Below are positions 41,182-52,590 of a stretch of DNA of 59,703 nt, in pieces (the first letter of the stretch is position 1; each line of letters starts with the position of its first letter). Origin of the DNA: Nemertoderma westbladi (Eukaryota; Xenacoelomorpha; Nemertodermatida; Nemertodermatidae). Location of the stretch: positions 1 through 59,703 of the forward strand of contig JAUCBJ010008904.1 in the NCBI GenBank assembly GCA_032718475.1, in the 5' to 3' direction. The notes below the pieces were generated by a model. It saw nothing but the letters and a program-made list of their open reading frames with translations. It was not told the DNA's origin and ran no database searches. The position numbers and the translations under genes were made by a program.

Positions 41182-44100
41182 TTACGTTATGGAGTCCCTA
41201 GATATTTGTCGGATTAGGGAAGTGGTCGTAGGAAGAGTATCTTGCCTTCCATAGTTTCCGGACAGTTTTCGGTCTCTTTCCAGTAAACGTAAACGACCAG
41301 CTGGGCGATTGAGTTGTTGTGTTACTTTCTCCGCTCCATTGGCCTGTCTAACCTCCGCCGTGGTAAGATGAGGAGGCCATTCTTCTTCTTCTTTACTTAA
41401 GAAGTCGGATCCACCTAACCAGTCTGGAGTATCTATCAGTTCTTGAGGAGTTGCTCCTCTGGAAGCGATGTCGGCTGGATTAATCGTCCCAAGGCAATGT
41501 CTCCATTGATCTACATTGGAGTTAATATCGTCATTATCTGAGGAGTATGGTGTTCCCTCAGCTAGTTCGTCCACCTCACTGCTCTCCATTTCCCATTCCT
41601 TTACTTGGTATACCTGTTGTTGAGGTAATCTCTCTTTGAGAGTTCTACGGGAAGGGCCAGTGAAGTACCAACCTACTCTAGTTCTTACCGCATAGGTTTG
41701 TAGTGGCTGTGGTTGAGCAGGCCGTTTCTCCAATGTCTCGAGCGCCTCATGCGCGTTTTGGCCAATGAGTATTTGCACTCCAGGATAATCTGTCTGGAAT
41801 CGAGGTATCTTAAGCTGTTGGATGCTCTCGTCCTCGTCCCAGTTATAAGGTTCTACTTGGGTAGTAGCGAAGTTCTTTATAGCCACCATTTTTACTGACC
41901 TTATACTTTGTGCTCCTAATTTATCCTGGGGGGTGGACAACGCACCTACATAGTAATCTGCCGTTAGGGTAGATTTCCAAACCTGCATAATTCCTGACAT
42001 ATTCAATTTAGTCCGGAATTTGGGTTGTCCAGCAAAGATATCTTCGGCTAGTTCTTGATCGATGAATGTTCCTGTGCTGCCGGAGTCAAGGAGGGCGTTC
42101 ACTATGTAACTTTTGTTAGGACCGTGAACTCTTACCTGCACTACAGGAAATTCTCTGATTCCTACGTTGGAAGTTGGAGCTTTCCAAGATGGTTGTCTGT
42201 CAAAGGTAGTTGGGGGAAACTCATTGTCGGTGTCCTTTTCGTAAGTAAGTGCTCGATACACCGCGGTATTGATTAGGTAACAGGATTCGTTGGCGTCGGA
42301 GAATTCGTCAGTATAGAATCCTTCCATCTCAGGCTCTTGATCAGTGTCATTTACATCACTGAATTGGACATGTAGTTCGGGCTCACTTACCTGACTCGGG
42401 TTGTTTCTTTCGAACTCACTGTGTAACAAGATGTGATGTTTCGCGCCACACTTTGCACACTTTACGTCGGAGTAACAGGTTCGCCGTTGGTGTCCTGATC
42501 TGAGGCAATTATAGCATAACCGCTTATCCCACAAGACTGTACGTCTGTCTACCAGGGATTTCTTTAGGAATTCAGCACACACACTCAAACGGTGGGGCCC
42601 GTCGCACAGCGCACATTTTGGTTTGATGTTACTCACTTTACCTTGGGTAACGTTATGCACTCTCGTTCTTTCTTCGGGCTTTCTTCCGTGAATTCTCTTA
42701 GGAGACGTCGGAGGAGTTGTTGTTACCTGTTCTCTCCTGTCACTGGTTCGAGACTTATATTTACTTACGTCTTTATAGGTCTTGTTGTCATAGTAATATT
42801 TTGCTGTGTCTTTTCCGCTGTCCTCTTCTTGAGAAGCTTGGCTTTCGCCGTCGTCAGTATAACACACTGGTATTATCCTTCTCCTAGAAATGGGTTTCTC
42901 ACTTACCTTATTTTCCGATGTTTTCTCTCTGGACTGCTTTATGAGTTGTAATTTTACTTCACTATCTAAGAAGGACATGAGATCAGCCATGGTAGGGCTT
43001 CGTCGTTGCTGCTCATTCATATACAACACTTTCTTGTCCCAGCGTGTACATACTCCACCCTTTGGTAAAGTAGAGACTACTGCTCCAATAACCATGGAAC
43101 TCTGATATTCATGAGACTTACCTAACCAGTCCAATTGTCTACAGATCTCCTGAATCTCATCGGAAAACTCTATAATCCCGCTACTAAGGAAGTTTCGGGG
43201 GGCTACTAATTTTCCATACAAATACTTAGCTATGTTATCCTTGTTACCATACCTGATGTTTAATGTATCCCAAACTTGTCTTAATCCTTCTGGATGTCCA
43301 ATAAACTTTAACGCCATTAACTTGGGAGGTCCTTCCAAGCACTTGATGAGGAACCTAAGTTTCTCTCCGTTAGATAGTACAGAGTTCTGTATGCTGTCTT
43401 TGTAATATTCATTGAAAGGTAACCATTTCATCTCATCTCCATTGAATTTGACGATCTCTCCCACTTTGACCGCTTGGCGGGCTTCTGTTCTAGCCATCTG
43501 ACGCGTAAAGCTTTCTTGGGCCATCGTGTTATTTAATATCGAATTATCGGTATTTAAATTTCTCGGATCATTATCAGGTCTATAGGGAATATCATTAACA
43601 ACAGGTTTATAATCACCCTTAATAGGGTTTGCTATAGGAGTTTCTACTTCACTAGCAGTATAGATGCGTGTAGGCTCCACACCTTGCGCATGTAATACTT
43701 CAGACCTAACAGGTTGACACAATGTTACAGGGGGTATTGGTATACTCTTTTGTATATTGACTAATTTGTCGCATTCTAGCGCGATACTTTGCTGCACTTC
43801 TTGCAATTCGGCCCTACCTTCCCTTACTGTTCCCTTAAGTTGGTGGACAGTCTCTTGCATCTGTCCGAGCAGGAGATTCATCCCCCGCCGTCCCTCCTCT
43901 ACCCACTCAACCGCCGAAGCGGGAGTCGCCAACATTGTAGCGGGCCGACGCGGGACGACGGGAGACAAATCCTTGATTTCTCTCTCAGTGCTCAGAACAG
44001 GGATATTCTCATGGACTGTTCTACCGGGTACAGGCAGTGTAGTACTGTGTAAAGGGAATTTAGAGTTAAGCTCTGGAAGTACAGGGGTCTCTAGCACAGG

Positions 44101-45429
44101 AGTGACTTTGGGAATGACAGGCCTAATTATTTCAGGCTCATCAACTATAGTAGGGAGTCTTTTGACCTTAATAATTTGGTCTGTAGGTTCTATACTACTT
44201 AAGTCTGTGCTAGCTAGTTGTCTTCTAACAGCTGGGGGCAAATCAGGCAATTTGTGACGGTGAGATGTTTTTCTACGCCTGCTTAGACGAGATCTATTTC
44301 CTCCGCCTTCAGGATCGGTGGTCTCGCCTTCCTCCGATGATGTGTACCCCTGGCGTTTGGGAGTAGATCGACTCATCATCTGCATTCGACTAGCAGTTAA
44401 CTGTTTATTTATGTTGTCTTGTGTCTCTTGCAGATTTTCCAACTCCAGTTGGGTAGTCTCCTCAGAGGCTCTCCGTTCTGCTTCTGCCACTGCCTTTGCT
44501 GCTTTTCTTTCTGCTTCTGCTTCTGCCGCCGCTGCTTTTCTTTCTGCTTCTGCTTCTGCCGCCGCTGCCTTTCTTTCTGCTTCTGCTTCTGCCGCCGCTG
44601 CCTTTCTTTCTACTTCTGCTTCTGCCGCCGCTGCCTTTCTTTCGGCTTCTACTTCTGCCGCCGCTGCCTTTCTTTCTGCTTCCACTTCGGCCATTGCCGC
44701 TGTTACTGCAGCTGCCTTTCGGTCCTCTATCCGTTTTTTCTTTACTTGTTCTTCTTGGACTCTAGCGAGGCGGAGTTTTTCATCAAATTTAGCTTGGTTT
44801 GCAGCTAACATTTCAATATCGATTGCGTCCAACACATGCTTGGCTCCTTCACTATTAGGGGAAAGTCCAGACAGCCGTCTCCTCAACTCTTTGTCTCCTA
44901 GGAATCGCTGATAGTCGGACAGATAAATGTCAATAGCATCTCTAGAGGGCGGCTTCTCTGATGCTATCTCTTCGCTTTCCTCTTGAGAAAGGGTGGCATC
45001 GGTTGGTTCTTCATAGGTTGGTCTCTCAGCCAGCTGGGATTTCCACTGGGCCGTTTCTTGTACTTTGAGACTTACCCGCTGGAACCAAGTCTTGACAGCA
45101 ACCTGCAGCGACGTGTCCTGTCTTCTTTTGGAAGTTTCCTCAAAGGCTGACAGGAGTAGTCTAATGCGTAGGGTTCTTTCGCGTACTTGATATAGCAGCT
45201 CTTCCTGCTCTTGAGGTCCTTGGGGTTGTCGAAACAGTTGTTCTTCTAATCGCTCTAAGGAGCCGAAGAATCCCTGCACATATCCTGCTGCCGACCTCTT
45301 CCAAACAGCTGGATCCATCGTATCTTTAGTCACTCCCATCCTGTGTATGTCTTCCCAAGTAGCTTCGGACAAATCTAACGGGAGTCCGGGTCCGGGAAAG
45401 TTCCATTGTGACTCGACAATAGACATCAA
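41182..45429 (-). CDS. BEL/Pao Gag-protease ORF with RT and integrase deleted in frame
   Basis: An uninterrupted 1415-codon frame. Residues about 243-323 are an Ala/Glu/Lys/Arg helix of repeating EAERKAAAAEA units. About 655-860 is the BEL-type Gag core (DUF1759-like). About 943-1000 contains Cys/His knuckles, including CYNCLRSGHQRRTC. The aspartic protease (LLDSGSTGTFID) is near 1113. Compared with the copy at 53285-59407, the frame jumps at about residue 1300 from just after the protease region to the end of RNase H (NPADIASRG), and at about 1366 to the last ~45 residues after integrase. About 1.76 kb and 1.7 kb are missing, both without breaking the frame. It could make Gag and protease but no RT or integrase, so it would depend on a helper. 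The 5' LTR is absent. Confidence 0.88.
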   Translation of the reverse strand: MMSIVESQWNFPGPGLPLDLSEATWEDIHRMGVTKDTMDPAVWKRSAAGYVQGFFGSLERLEEQLFRQPQGPQEQEELLYQVRERTLRIRLLLSAFEETSKRRQDTSLQVAVKTWFQRVSLKVQETAQWKSQLAERPTYEEPTDATLSQEESEEIASEKPPSRDAIDIYLSDYQRFLGDKELRRRLSGLSPNSEGAKHVLDAIDIEMLAANQAKFDEKLRLARVQEEQVKKKRIEDRKAAAVTAAMAEVEAERKAAAAEVEAERKAAAAEAEVERKAAAAEAEAERKAAAAEAEAERKAAAAEAEAERKAAKAVAEAERRASEETTQLELENLQETQDNINKQLTASRMQMMSRSTPKRQGYTSSEEGETTDPEGGGNRSRLSRRRKTSHRHKLPDLPPAVRRQLASTDLSSIEPTDQIIKVKRLPTIVDEPEIIRPVIPKVTPVLETPVLPELNSKFPLHSTTLPVPGRTVHENIPVLSTEREIKDLSPVVPRRPATMLATPASAVEWVEEGRRGMNLLLGQMQETVHQLKGTVREGRAELQEVQQSIALECDKLVNIQKSIPIPPVTLCQPVRSEVLHAQGVEPTRIYTASEVETPIANPIKGDYKPVVNDIPYRPDNDPRNLNTDNSILNNTMAQESFTRQMARTEARQAVKVGEIVKFNGDEMKWLPFNEYYKDSIQNSVLSNGEKLRFLIKCLEGPPKLMALKFIGHPEGLRQVWDTLNIRYGNKDNIAKYLYGKLVAPRNFLSSGIIEFSDEIQEICRQLDWLGKSHEYQSSMVIGAVVSTLPKGGVCTRWDKKVLYMNEQQRRSPTMADLMSFLDSEVKLQLIKQSREKTSENKVSEKPISRRRIIPVCYTDDGESQASQEEDSGKDTAKYYYDNKTYKDVSKYKSRTSDRREQVTTTPPTSPKRIHGRKPEERTRVHNVTQGKVSNIKPKCALCDGPHRLSVCAEFLKKSLVDRRTVLWDKRLCYNCLRSGHQRRTCYSDVKCAKCGAKHHILLHSEFERNNPSQVSEPELHVQFSDVNDTDQEPEMEGFYTDEFSDANESCYLINTAVYRALTYEKDTDNEFPPTTFDRQPSWKAPTSNVGIREFPVVQVRVHGPNKSYIVNALLDSGSTGTFIDQELAEDIFAGQPKFRTKLNMSGIMQVWKSTLTADYYVGALSTPQDKLGAQSIRSVKMVAIKNFATTQVEPYNWDEDESIQQLKIPRFQTDYPGVQILIGQNAHEALETLEKRPAQPQPLQTYAVRTRVGWYFTGPSRRTLKERLPQQQVYQVKEWEMESSEVDELAEGTPYSSDNDDINSNVDQWRHCLGTINPADIASRGATPQELIDTPDWLGGSDFLSKEEEEWPPHLTTAEVRQANGAEKVTQQLNRPAGRLRLLERDRKLSGNYGRQDTLPTTTSLIRQISRDSIT

Positions 45430-45640
45430 TTCTTCCCTGGCGTATCCCTATCCTATCTTGGGTCGCTCGCTTACTTCTCGCCCAATCGGCTTGATGTTCC
45501 TCCACCGCAATCAATATAGTAGTTAGCACTGCGGCAGGAAGGGTGAGAAGGGGATCCGAGTAGGCTGTAGCCGTCATCTGCACTCCGTGTTCGGGGGTCA
45601 GCTCTGCAGTATCCTCTACAATAATATATCTACAATAGTA
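45430..45640 (-). pseudogene. 5' leader remnant of the BEL derivative
   Basis: Minus-strand coding-like sequence (YSDPLLTLPAAVLTTILIAVEEHQADW) lies just upstream of the Gag ORF in another frame. It may be the true Gag N-terminus, now frame-shifted. The sequence stops at the foldback element near 45640, with no 5' LTR beyond it. Confidence 0.45.
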
Positions 45641-48600
45641 TGCTCTACAATAAATAATCAGTAGTTAAATATACTTGAACAGTTAAAAGAACCACGGCAT
45701 CTGCTGGAGTGACCGAAGCACAAAGTCACCAGTCTTTTCCTACGCCAAGCAGCCCGTGTAGTACCGGGGTTAATTTAACTATAACGGTATGTATAACAAG
45801 CACAATTACTGTAGGAATAAACTTGGGGACATGAATGTTGCGAATAATCGCATAAACTCTGAATAATAAATATTACGCTACCCGTACAGAATACTCAAAC
45901 AAATACAAACCAAAACGCTGGCAGACTACCACCAAGCCTAAATAAACTACTGTATGTGCAGATTCCAAAATGGTTAGTTAGTATGCGTTCTAACACAGTA
46001 GTACGACTTATTCTTTAAGAGTATTGTTATTGACCTTACAGCTATAGCTGCCCCAACTTACTAACTGGCACTTTATCAGACAAACTCTACACACGCAGCA
46101 ATCTCTCCAGACCTAATAATAGCTAGACAACAATCCAGCCTACAAAATATCTGAGTAATAACTATTACGGTACCTGAACAGACCACACAAACAAACACAG
46201 GCCAAAACGTTGGCAGAAAACTGTCAAGCCTAAATAAGCTACAGTATGTGCAGATTCCAAAATGGTTAGTTAGTATGCGTTCTAACACGGTAGTACGACT
46301 TATTCTTTAAGAGGGGATTGACCTTACAGCTATGGCTGCCCCAACTTACTAACTGGCACTCTATCGGACAAACTCTACACACGCCGCAATCTCTCCAAAC
46401 CCAACAACAATCCGACAACAGTCCGGCCTACAGCTATCTGAACAATCTGAGCAGACTTACACGTCTTCAGCTCAATATTAACTTACTAGGAAATAAAACT
46501 GACAGAAATAGACCTAAGTAAAATCCCAATAAAAACCAGGCGTCCCCGATTTAATATCGAGACCTACCGGTATACAATAATCAAAATCGAATAATACTAA
46601 TGTACTTATACTGGAAGTACCGGTTAGGACAGTTGGGCCTACGGACCTACAGAAGTACCGGTTCTGGCAGTTGGACCTACGGACCTACAGCAGTACCGGT
46701 TCTGGCAGTTGGGCCTACTGACCTACAGAAGTACCGGTTCAGGTTTACCGGTCGACCGCTACTTTCAACTTTATTGCTTACTGCAATAAAGTCAATAACT
46801 GTTATTGTACGCGCTTTTGAAGACCTTTAGCAGTTTAACCTGCCAAAATTTATATGTCTTTTGGTTTATAAATAGACTTTAGAAGTTGACAAATATTTAA
46901 TACCAATAAACACAACATTAGCAGAAGCCAGCCTAGTGCACGTCCATTCACCCGCTGGATATACCCGGGAGACTGGATTCTGAGGGCTTAGATTATTATT
47001 GCATTGTAAGCTTACTGTATTATTCGATTGATCGTTAATAAATAATTTCTGACTAATATTATTCACTTTCGGGAAATATTAACAGTTCCTTTAGGACGTG
47101 GCGCTCTATCTAGGTAAACAGAGATATGACTTATACTAATCACAACGGTAAGTCGGTAAGGCTTATGATTCACGTATGAGGCGCATTCTTTAGGAAATGC
47201 TTAGTTATCAGTCACAATCAGGCACACTACCGGTAACACACAATACTGCTCACTAATTTGCCGACCGTCAATGAATTTTATCATATATAAAGAGAACAGC
47301 AACGGACTCATGTAGTGCTTATCAAATAGCATTAAATTCACTACAAACCACAATAATATAAGTCGCAATCGCTATATATAACCCGTCTCTCTAACCTGTA
47401 GTGTAAAAGCTTTTGCGTAATTAACCGGTTATTTTCCCTTAAAGTACTCTGTAGTTGGTTTACCAGGCATAAAAAGGCCGTGTCCTTGCTGTCTGGTGTT
47501 TTAGAGGACATAAAAGTCATTTCTTCTGTATTTGTACTTTAGAGGACATAATCCGCAATCTCGTGACGCGATAAGCTAGATACTCTTGAAAACAGTGTCG
47601 CTACCATGACGACGGCTAACAGCTGATATTGCCACGTCGACATTTCTTTGTTTCTTTGTTCTCTCGTTGTTCGGTTGACCAATCAGAGCGTTTTTTGTCT
47701 CTGTGTTGGAGGTGGATACAGAAACTCAGTAGTTCAGTGTTATGTTTTTTCCAGAGCCTAAGAACATCAGCTTTTGGCACCTCCGTATATCAGCATTCTT
47801 TAGCTTTACATTAGTAGGCTTAATTATAGAACGTATATCTGTTATCTTACTCAACAAACCGAATCATACCTTAACTTTACTGCTTTTACTGTCGGTTATT
47901 CATTATATTGGTTGATGAAATATTATATCGGAATACTGATCAATAGTCAGATACCCCACCTTCTTGATATACTAAAGGTTAGAGAGACCGGTTACAGATA
48001 AACGATTGCGACCTATGTTAAGTGGTTTGAAGTGAATCTAATGCTATTTCATATGCCCGACATAAATTGTATGTTGCTCTCTTTATACGTGACCAAATTT
48101 AGTGAAGGTCGGCAGATTAGTGTGCAGTATTGTGCAGCATTGTGTATGATTGTAACTGATAACAAAGCATCTCCTAAAGAATGCGCCATATACGTAAATC
48201 TATAGCCTTTTCGTTGTGTCTAGTTTAAGTCATAACTCTGTTTACATATTTAGAGCGCCACGTCCTAAAGGAACTGTTAATATTTCCCGAAAGTGAATAA
48301 TATTTGTCAGAGATTATATATTACGATCAGTCGAATAATACGGTAGGCTTACACCATCAATCATTAAGCTTCCGAATTCAGTCTCCCGGGTATATCCAGC
48401 GGGTGAATGATTGCGCATAGACTGGCTTCGGCTAATGTAGTGTATCAAATACTCGTCATAAGCTAAAGAATATATATCATCTAAAAGACATCCTAATTTG
48501 GCAGGTTAAACTGTCAAAGGTCTTAAAAGCGCAAACAATAACAGATATTGCTTCTGGATTGCGGTGTAAGCAATCAAGTCTAAAGTACCGGTACTGGTCG

Positions 48601-49640
48601 AACGGTAACCTGTACTGCTGTAACCAGTAGGCCTGACTGCCTGATCATCCGAACCGGTACTTACAGTACAGGTACAGCAGTATTATTCGATTGTGGTATT
48701 GTATACCGGTAGGCTGTTTAAGAGATTAGGGACTGTAGCACCCCTTGTTTCTTTTGGAGCTTACTTATTTCTGTCAGTTTTATTTATTTGTAGGCCAGTA
48801 TTGAGCAGAAGGCGTGTAAGCCTGCTCAGATTGTACAGATAATTTGTAGGCTTGACTGTTGTCTAACTGTTGTTAAGTCTGAACGGATTGCAGTGTGTGT
48901 AGAGCATCTGTCCGATGAAGTGCTAGTTAGGAAAGTAGGGGCTTCAAGTGCTGTGAGGTAAACCCCCTGTGAAAGAATAAGTCGTACTACTGGGTTAGAA
49001 CGCATACTAACTAATCATTTCGGAGTCTGCATATACTGTAGTGTATTTGGGCTTGATAGTAGTCTGCCATCGTTTGGTCTGTACTTTGTTTGTGTAGTCT
49101 GTACGGGTAGCGTATAATTTTATTTAGATAATTTGTAGGCTGGATAGTTGTCTGGCTGTTGTTGGGTTTGAGGAAATTTCGGTGTGTGTAGAGCATCTGT
49201 CCGATAAAGTGCTAAGTTAGGAAAGTAGGGGCTTCAAGTGCTGTGAGGTAAACCCCCTGTGAAAGAATAAGTCGTACTACTGGGTTAGAACGCATACTAA
49301 CTAATCATTTCGGAGTCTGCATATACCGTAGTTTGTTTAGGCTTGATAGTAGTCTGTCAGTATTTGGTCTGCATTTTGTTTGAATAGTCTGTACGCGTAG
49401 CGTAATATTTATTATTCAGAGTTTATGCGATTATTCGCAACATTCATATCCCCAAGTTTATTCCTACAGTAATTGTGTTTGTTATACATACCGTTATAGT
49501 TAAACTAACCCCGGTACTACATCAGGGCTGCTCGGCGTAGGTAAAGACTGGAGATTTTAGTGCTTTGGTCACTCCGGCAGATACCGTGGTTCTTTTAGCT
49601 GTTCAAGTATTTTTAACTACTAATTATTTGTCGTACAAGT
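45640..49640. mobile_element. ~4-kb foldback element with ~1.65-kb inverted arms
   Basis: The left arm (45640-47405) and right arm (47980-49640) are diverged inverted copies around a ~570-bp spacer. The outer ends share TAAATAATCAGTAGTTAAA-like sequence. Each arm holds a ~295-bp internal direct duplication (for example TTAGTATGCGTTCTAACAC at about 45980 and 46275, mirrored at about 48990 and 49290). Each also holds an inner ~590-bp block, of which another near-identical copy lies at 35234-35831. There is no transposase frame. Target-site duplications were not identified. Confidence 0.75.
46612..46750. repeat. 46-bp tandem repeat
   Basis: About three units with AGTACCGGTTCTGGCAGTTG and CCTACGGACCTACAG, inside the left arm of the foldback element. 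Confidence 0.9.
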
Positions 49641-52229
49641 ACTTGTACCTAATTTAGGGTTTAGTGTACAGTGCTTTCCGAAAGTAATTAGTGTGTAGGC
49701 AGTGTATTTGTGTTGTAAAGTGGTTAATAGGCACGTTGGTTCTGGTAGACCGCGGTAATTAATCTCTAGGTAGGAACACTCCGTGATACATAACGTAGTA
49801 CCTATAGCGATACGGTTATAGGTCGTCAGGCGGTGGTATTTTCCTATCTGGACAACGCAGTATATTTACTACTACTTATTATTTTCAAATACCGTAGTAA
49901 CCTGTCCGTTGTAATAACCAGATATTCTAACCCTTTGTTAGGCTGGTTAGTAGACTTCTTGTAAAATTACCCTAAAAATTTGTATTTGTGTATTTGTAAT
50001 TAAATTTTTGTGTTTATTTAGAGATTGTAATCTCAACCCGAATTGTACGTAATTTGTAGTATTAAGTAACTTAGGTAAATTAGAATTATTTGTTTTAGTG
50101 TCCAACAAGTAGCACTCCACTGAGAGCGCACAGCTTCTGTGTAGTGACTCCCCCAGAAATAATAACATTTATTTCAAACATTGACAAAACCCATTAAACG
50201 GGTATATATATATTATAAATCAACTCAAACGATTTATAAATAGTAGGCCTGCCATATAACAATTAGGTCTCAATATCAGTTGGACTACTGCTTAAATAAC
50301 GGCAATAAAGTAAGTTAAAGTAACCAAGTAACCCTTAAAATTCAGAAATTCAATTATTTAAAATAATTGATATACCGGTATTTACAATAGGCTTATTATC
50401 TTTATTTTCATAAACTTAGGCTGAAATCATACCGGTATTGTAAGGGTCCAGTAGTATACCGCTTACCAGATCCTAGTAACGATGTATCTTACTATGAGAC
50501 TCTAGTAATGTATACGGGCTTGTACAGTATCTGACAACAAATCCCAGTCCAGGATATCTAAACAAACAGATATAGTACACAAACGACTACTGGCGAGGAA
50601 CAGAGCCTTGTATCTATTCTATGTACGTGAGCGGGTCTAATGCCTACGTACTAGACAGAAGGATACCTGTCCTCTAACCGGTGAGGCAGATGTACAGTTA
50701 CAGTAACAGACCAAACTCACGGGAAAACAATCCCCGCGCAGCGAATCCTAACTATCACTGACAGTCCTAAATACAGTAACTTGCCGCGGTGTGATTTATA
50801 TGGTTTATATACGAGCTAGTGGGTTAACAGACCTAGCGTAACAACACTGACAGTCCTAAATCAGTCGAAAAGGGGTCGTACCTAAATGTAACAATAACTG
50901 ATCCCCCTGTACGAAATCAGTCTAAAAGGTCAGGCCTAAATGTAACAATACCGTTGTCCAGACAAACAACAGTTTAATAACGAAAATGAAATACTCCTTA
51001 TTGCCGCAACTAAATCAGATCCTAATTTTACAAATACAGATAATTTCCACCTAACGTAATGTATAGTACGCTATAGCTAGTAGAACTTTAAGGGCGATAT
51101 GTTTTAGGGCGTGTGTGTGTGGGTGTGTTACAAATAAAACAATTTCGAGTAATTCCTTTTACTAGGTTTTAGTGATTTTCTGACTAAATGATACCGTGCG
51201 CTAGCTACTAAAATAAACTAGTCGCGTTTGTAGAACTTTATACTCACGAATGACGTCAAAGCTCTCTCCTTCCTATCCACAACCCAATGGGCAACCACAG
51301 TGTTAGTAACTACACCCGTGATCGGCACTAATACCAGATTCTGGTTGTAAGATAAGAATAGGGGTTAATCGCTACCGTACGTTAGCTGATCTGGTATACT
51401 AATTTAATTCTAGAATTTTGTTGCTGCGGTAGTTAGCAGCAATACCTATCAGTACGTGGCAAGGCGCGGTAGGATATTAATAAACCTCCCTAGGCCAAGC
51501 AGTGTGCCGGTAGCAGAAATGCTCCTTGCCTGATCAAATAGCTAACTCCAGACAGGGGGGGGGGGGGGGGGGGGTACTAATGTACGTTCTACAAAGCGAA
51601 CCGGTACCAAACAGTCAGTGCTATGAATCACTAAATTATGGAACGTATGCTGTCCGTGCCTAATGTGTACTCGCGTACTGACGAATGGCAATAGTTCGCA
51701 CCTGTAGGAAGTACAGGTTAACCCAGGGGTTCGTAGGACTGACAAGAAGGGGGGGGGGGGGGGGGGGGTGTCTGGATATAATTATTTAATCCTAAATTTG
51801 CGGCGTCCAGTGCGGTGTCACGCTTACCCTGATCTATAGGTCTTACGGCGGGCAAGGGCGTCGAACAAAGTCTTACCTTCTCACAAAGTGGGCGCTGCAT
51901 AGCAAGTGGAGTATTTCGAAGGGGCAAAGGGGGTGCGCGGTCGATCCAATGTGGGCGCTAGCGTGTTGTGGACATCCCTTCCCTGCGTTGCTTACGGCCT
52001 AACGGTCTAGGCTGCCATCTCCCTGGTGTTCGGCTGTCCCGAAGTCGGACCAAAAGAAAACATGTCAGGAAATTGCAGTATATTTACAGTTTTACGAAGA
52101 ATTATCAAACGAAGTTTCAACAAGAAACCGAATAAATTTAAAATAATATCAGGGTGGTTTACAAAGGAAGTGAAGGGTGTGTGTAACGTGATAACCGAAG
52201 GCAAACCGGCCTTTTATACTAGAAATTGC
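49641..52229. other. Intergenic stretch, no supported gene
   Basis: About 2.6 kb. Contents I can support: a short GT-rich run near 51110-51130, diverged ~75-bp repeats near 50840-50955 (CTAAATGTAACAATA twice) and two 20-G runs (51555-51574 and 51749-51768). Frames here are short, and those through the poly-G runs are artefacts of the homopolymer. Confidence 0.5.
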
Positions 52230-52590
52230 ACATGGAAACTAAACAGAATTTTCCACAGCTTCACCATTGAGCAATGAAGTGCTTCGTGCCCTATGATTGG
52301 CCCAGCTCATCGTTCAACGCAGTCCGGCCCTTACACTAAATCTGGGACATGGAATCCTAACAGAATTTTCCACTGCCTCACATTTGAGCAATAAGGTAAT
52401 TTATGCCCTATGATTGGCCTGGCTCATTATTCGCTACGTTGTACGCTTCTCATTGGCCTACCAATTAGCACCACACGAAAATAAATGGCCCCAAAATACA
52501 AATTTCCCGACTGGGATTCGAACTCGTAACCTACGTAATGTAACCAACGCCTTAACCATCTGACCACTACGCCACGAGAGTACCTAAGGG
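52230..52590 (-). mobile_element. tRNA-derived SINE with duplicated body
   Basis: On the minus strand, an A box TGGCGTAGTGG (near 52570) and a B box AGTTCGAATCC (near 52515) are followed downstream by a body. The body contains two ~117-bp direct repeats (each with CCAATCATAGGGC and GTGGAAAATTCTGTT) down to about 52230. The T-arm pairs poorly, so it is not a tRNA gene. Confidence 0.6.

Noticed and set aside
41300-41560. Deletions in the BEL derivative explained as spliced introns of a retrotranscribed RNA
   Set aside because: Neither junction corresponds to clean GT-AG boundaries in the longer copy.
43757-44911. Plus-strand Ser/Ala- and Phe/Cys-rich ORFs
   Set aside because: They are antisense to the Gag helix repeat of the minus-strand BEL ORF, whose sense frame has clear Gag and protease motifs.
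52500-52582. tRNA gene
   Set aside because: Good A and B boxes, but the T-arm has mismatched pairs, and a repeated non-tRNA body follows.
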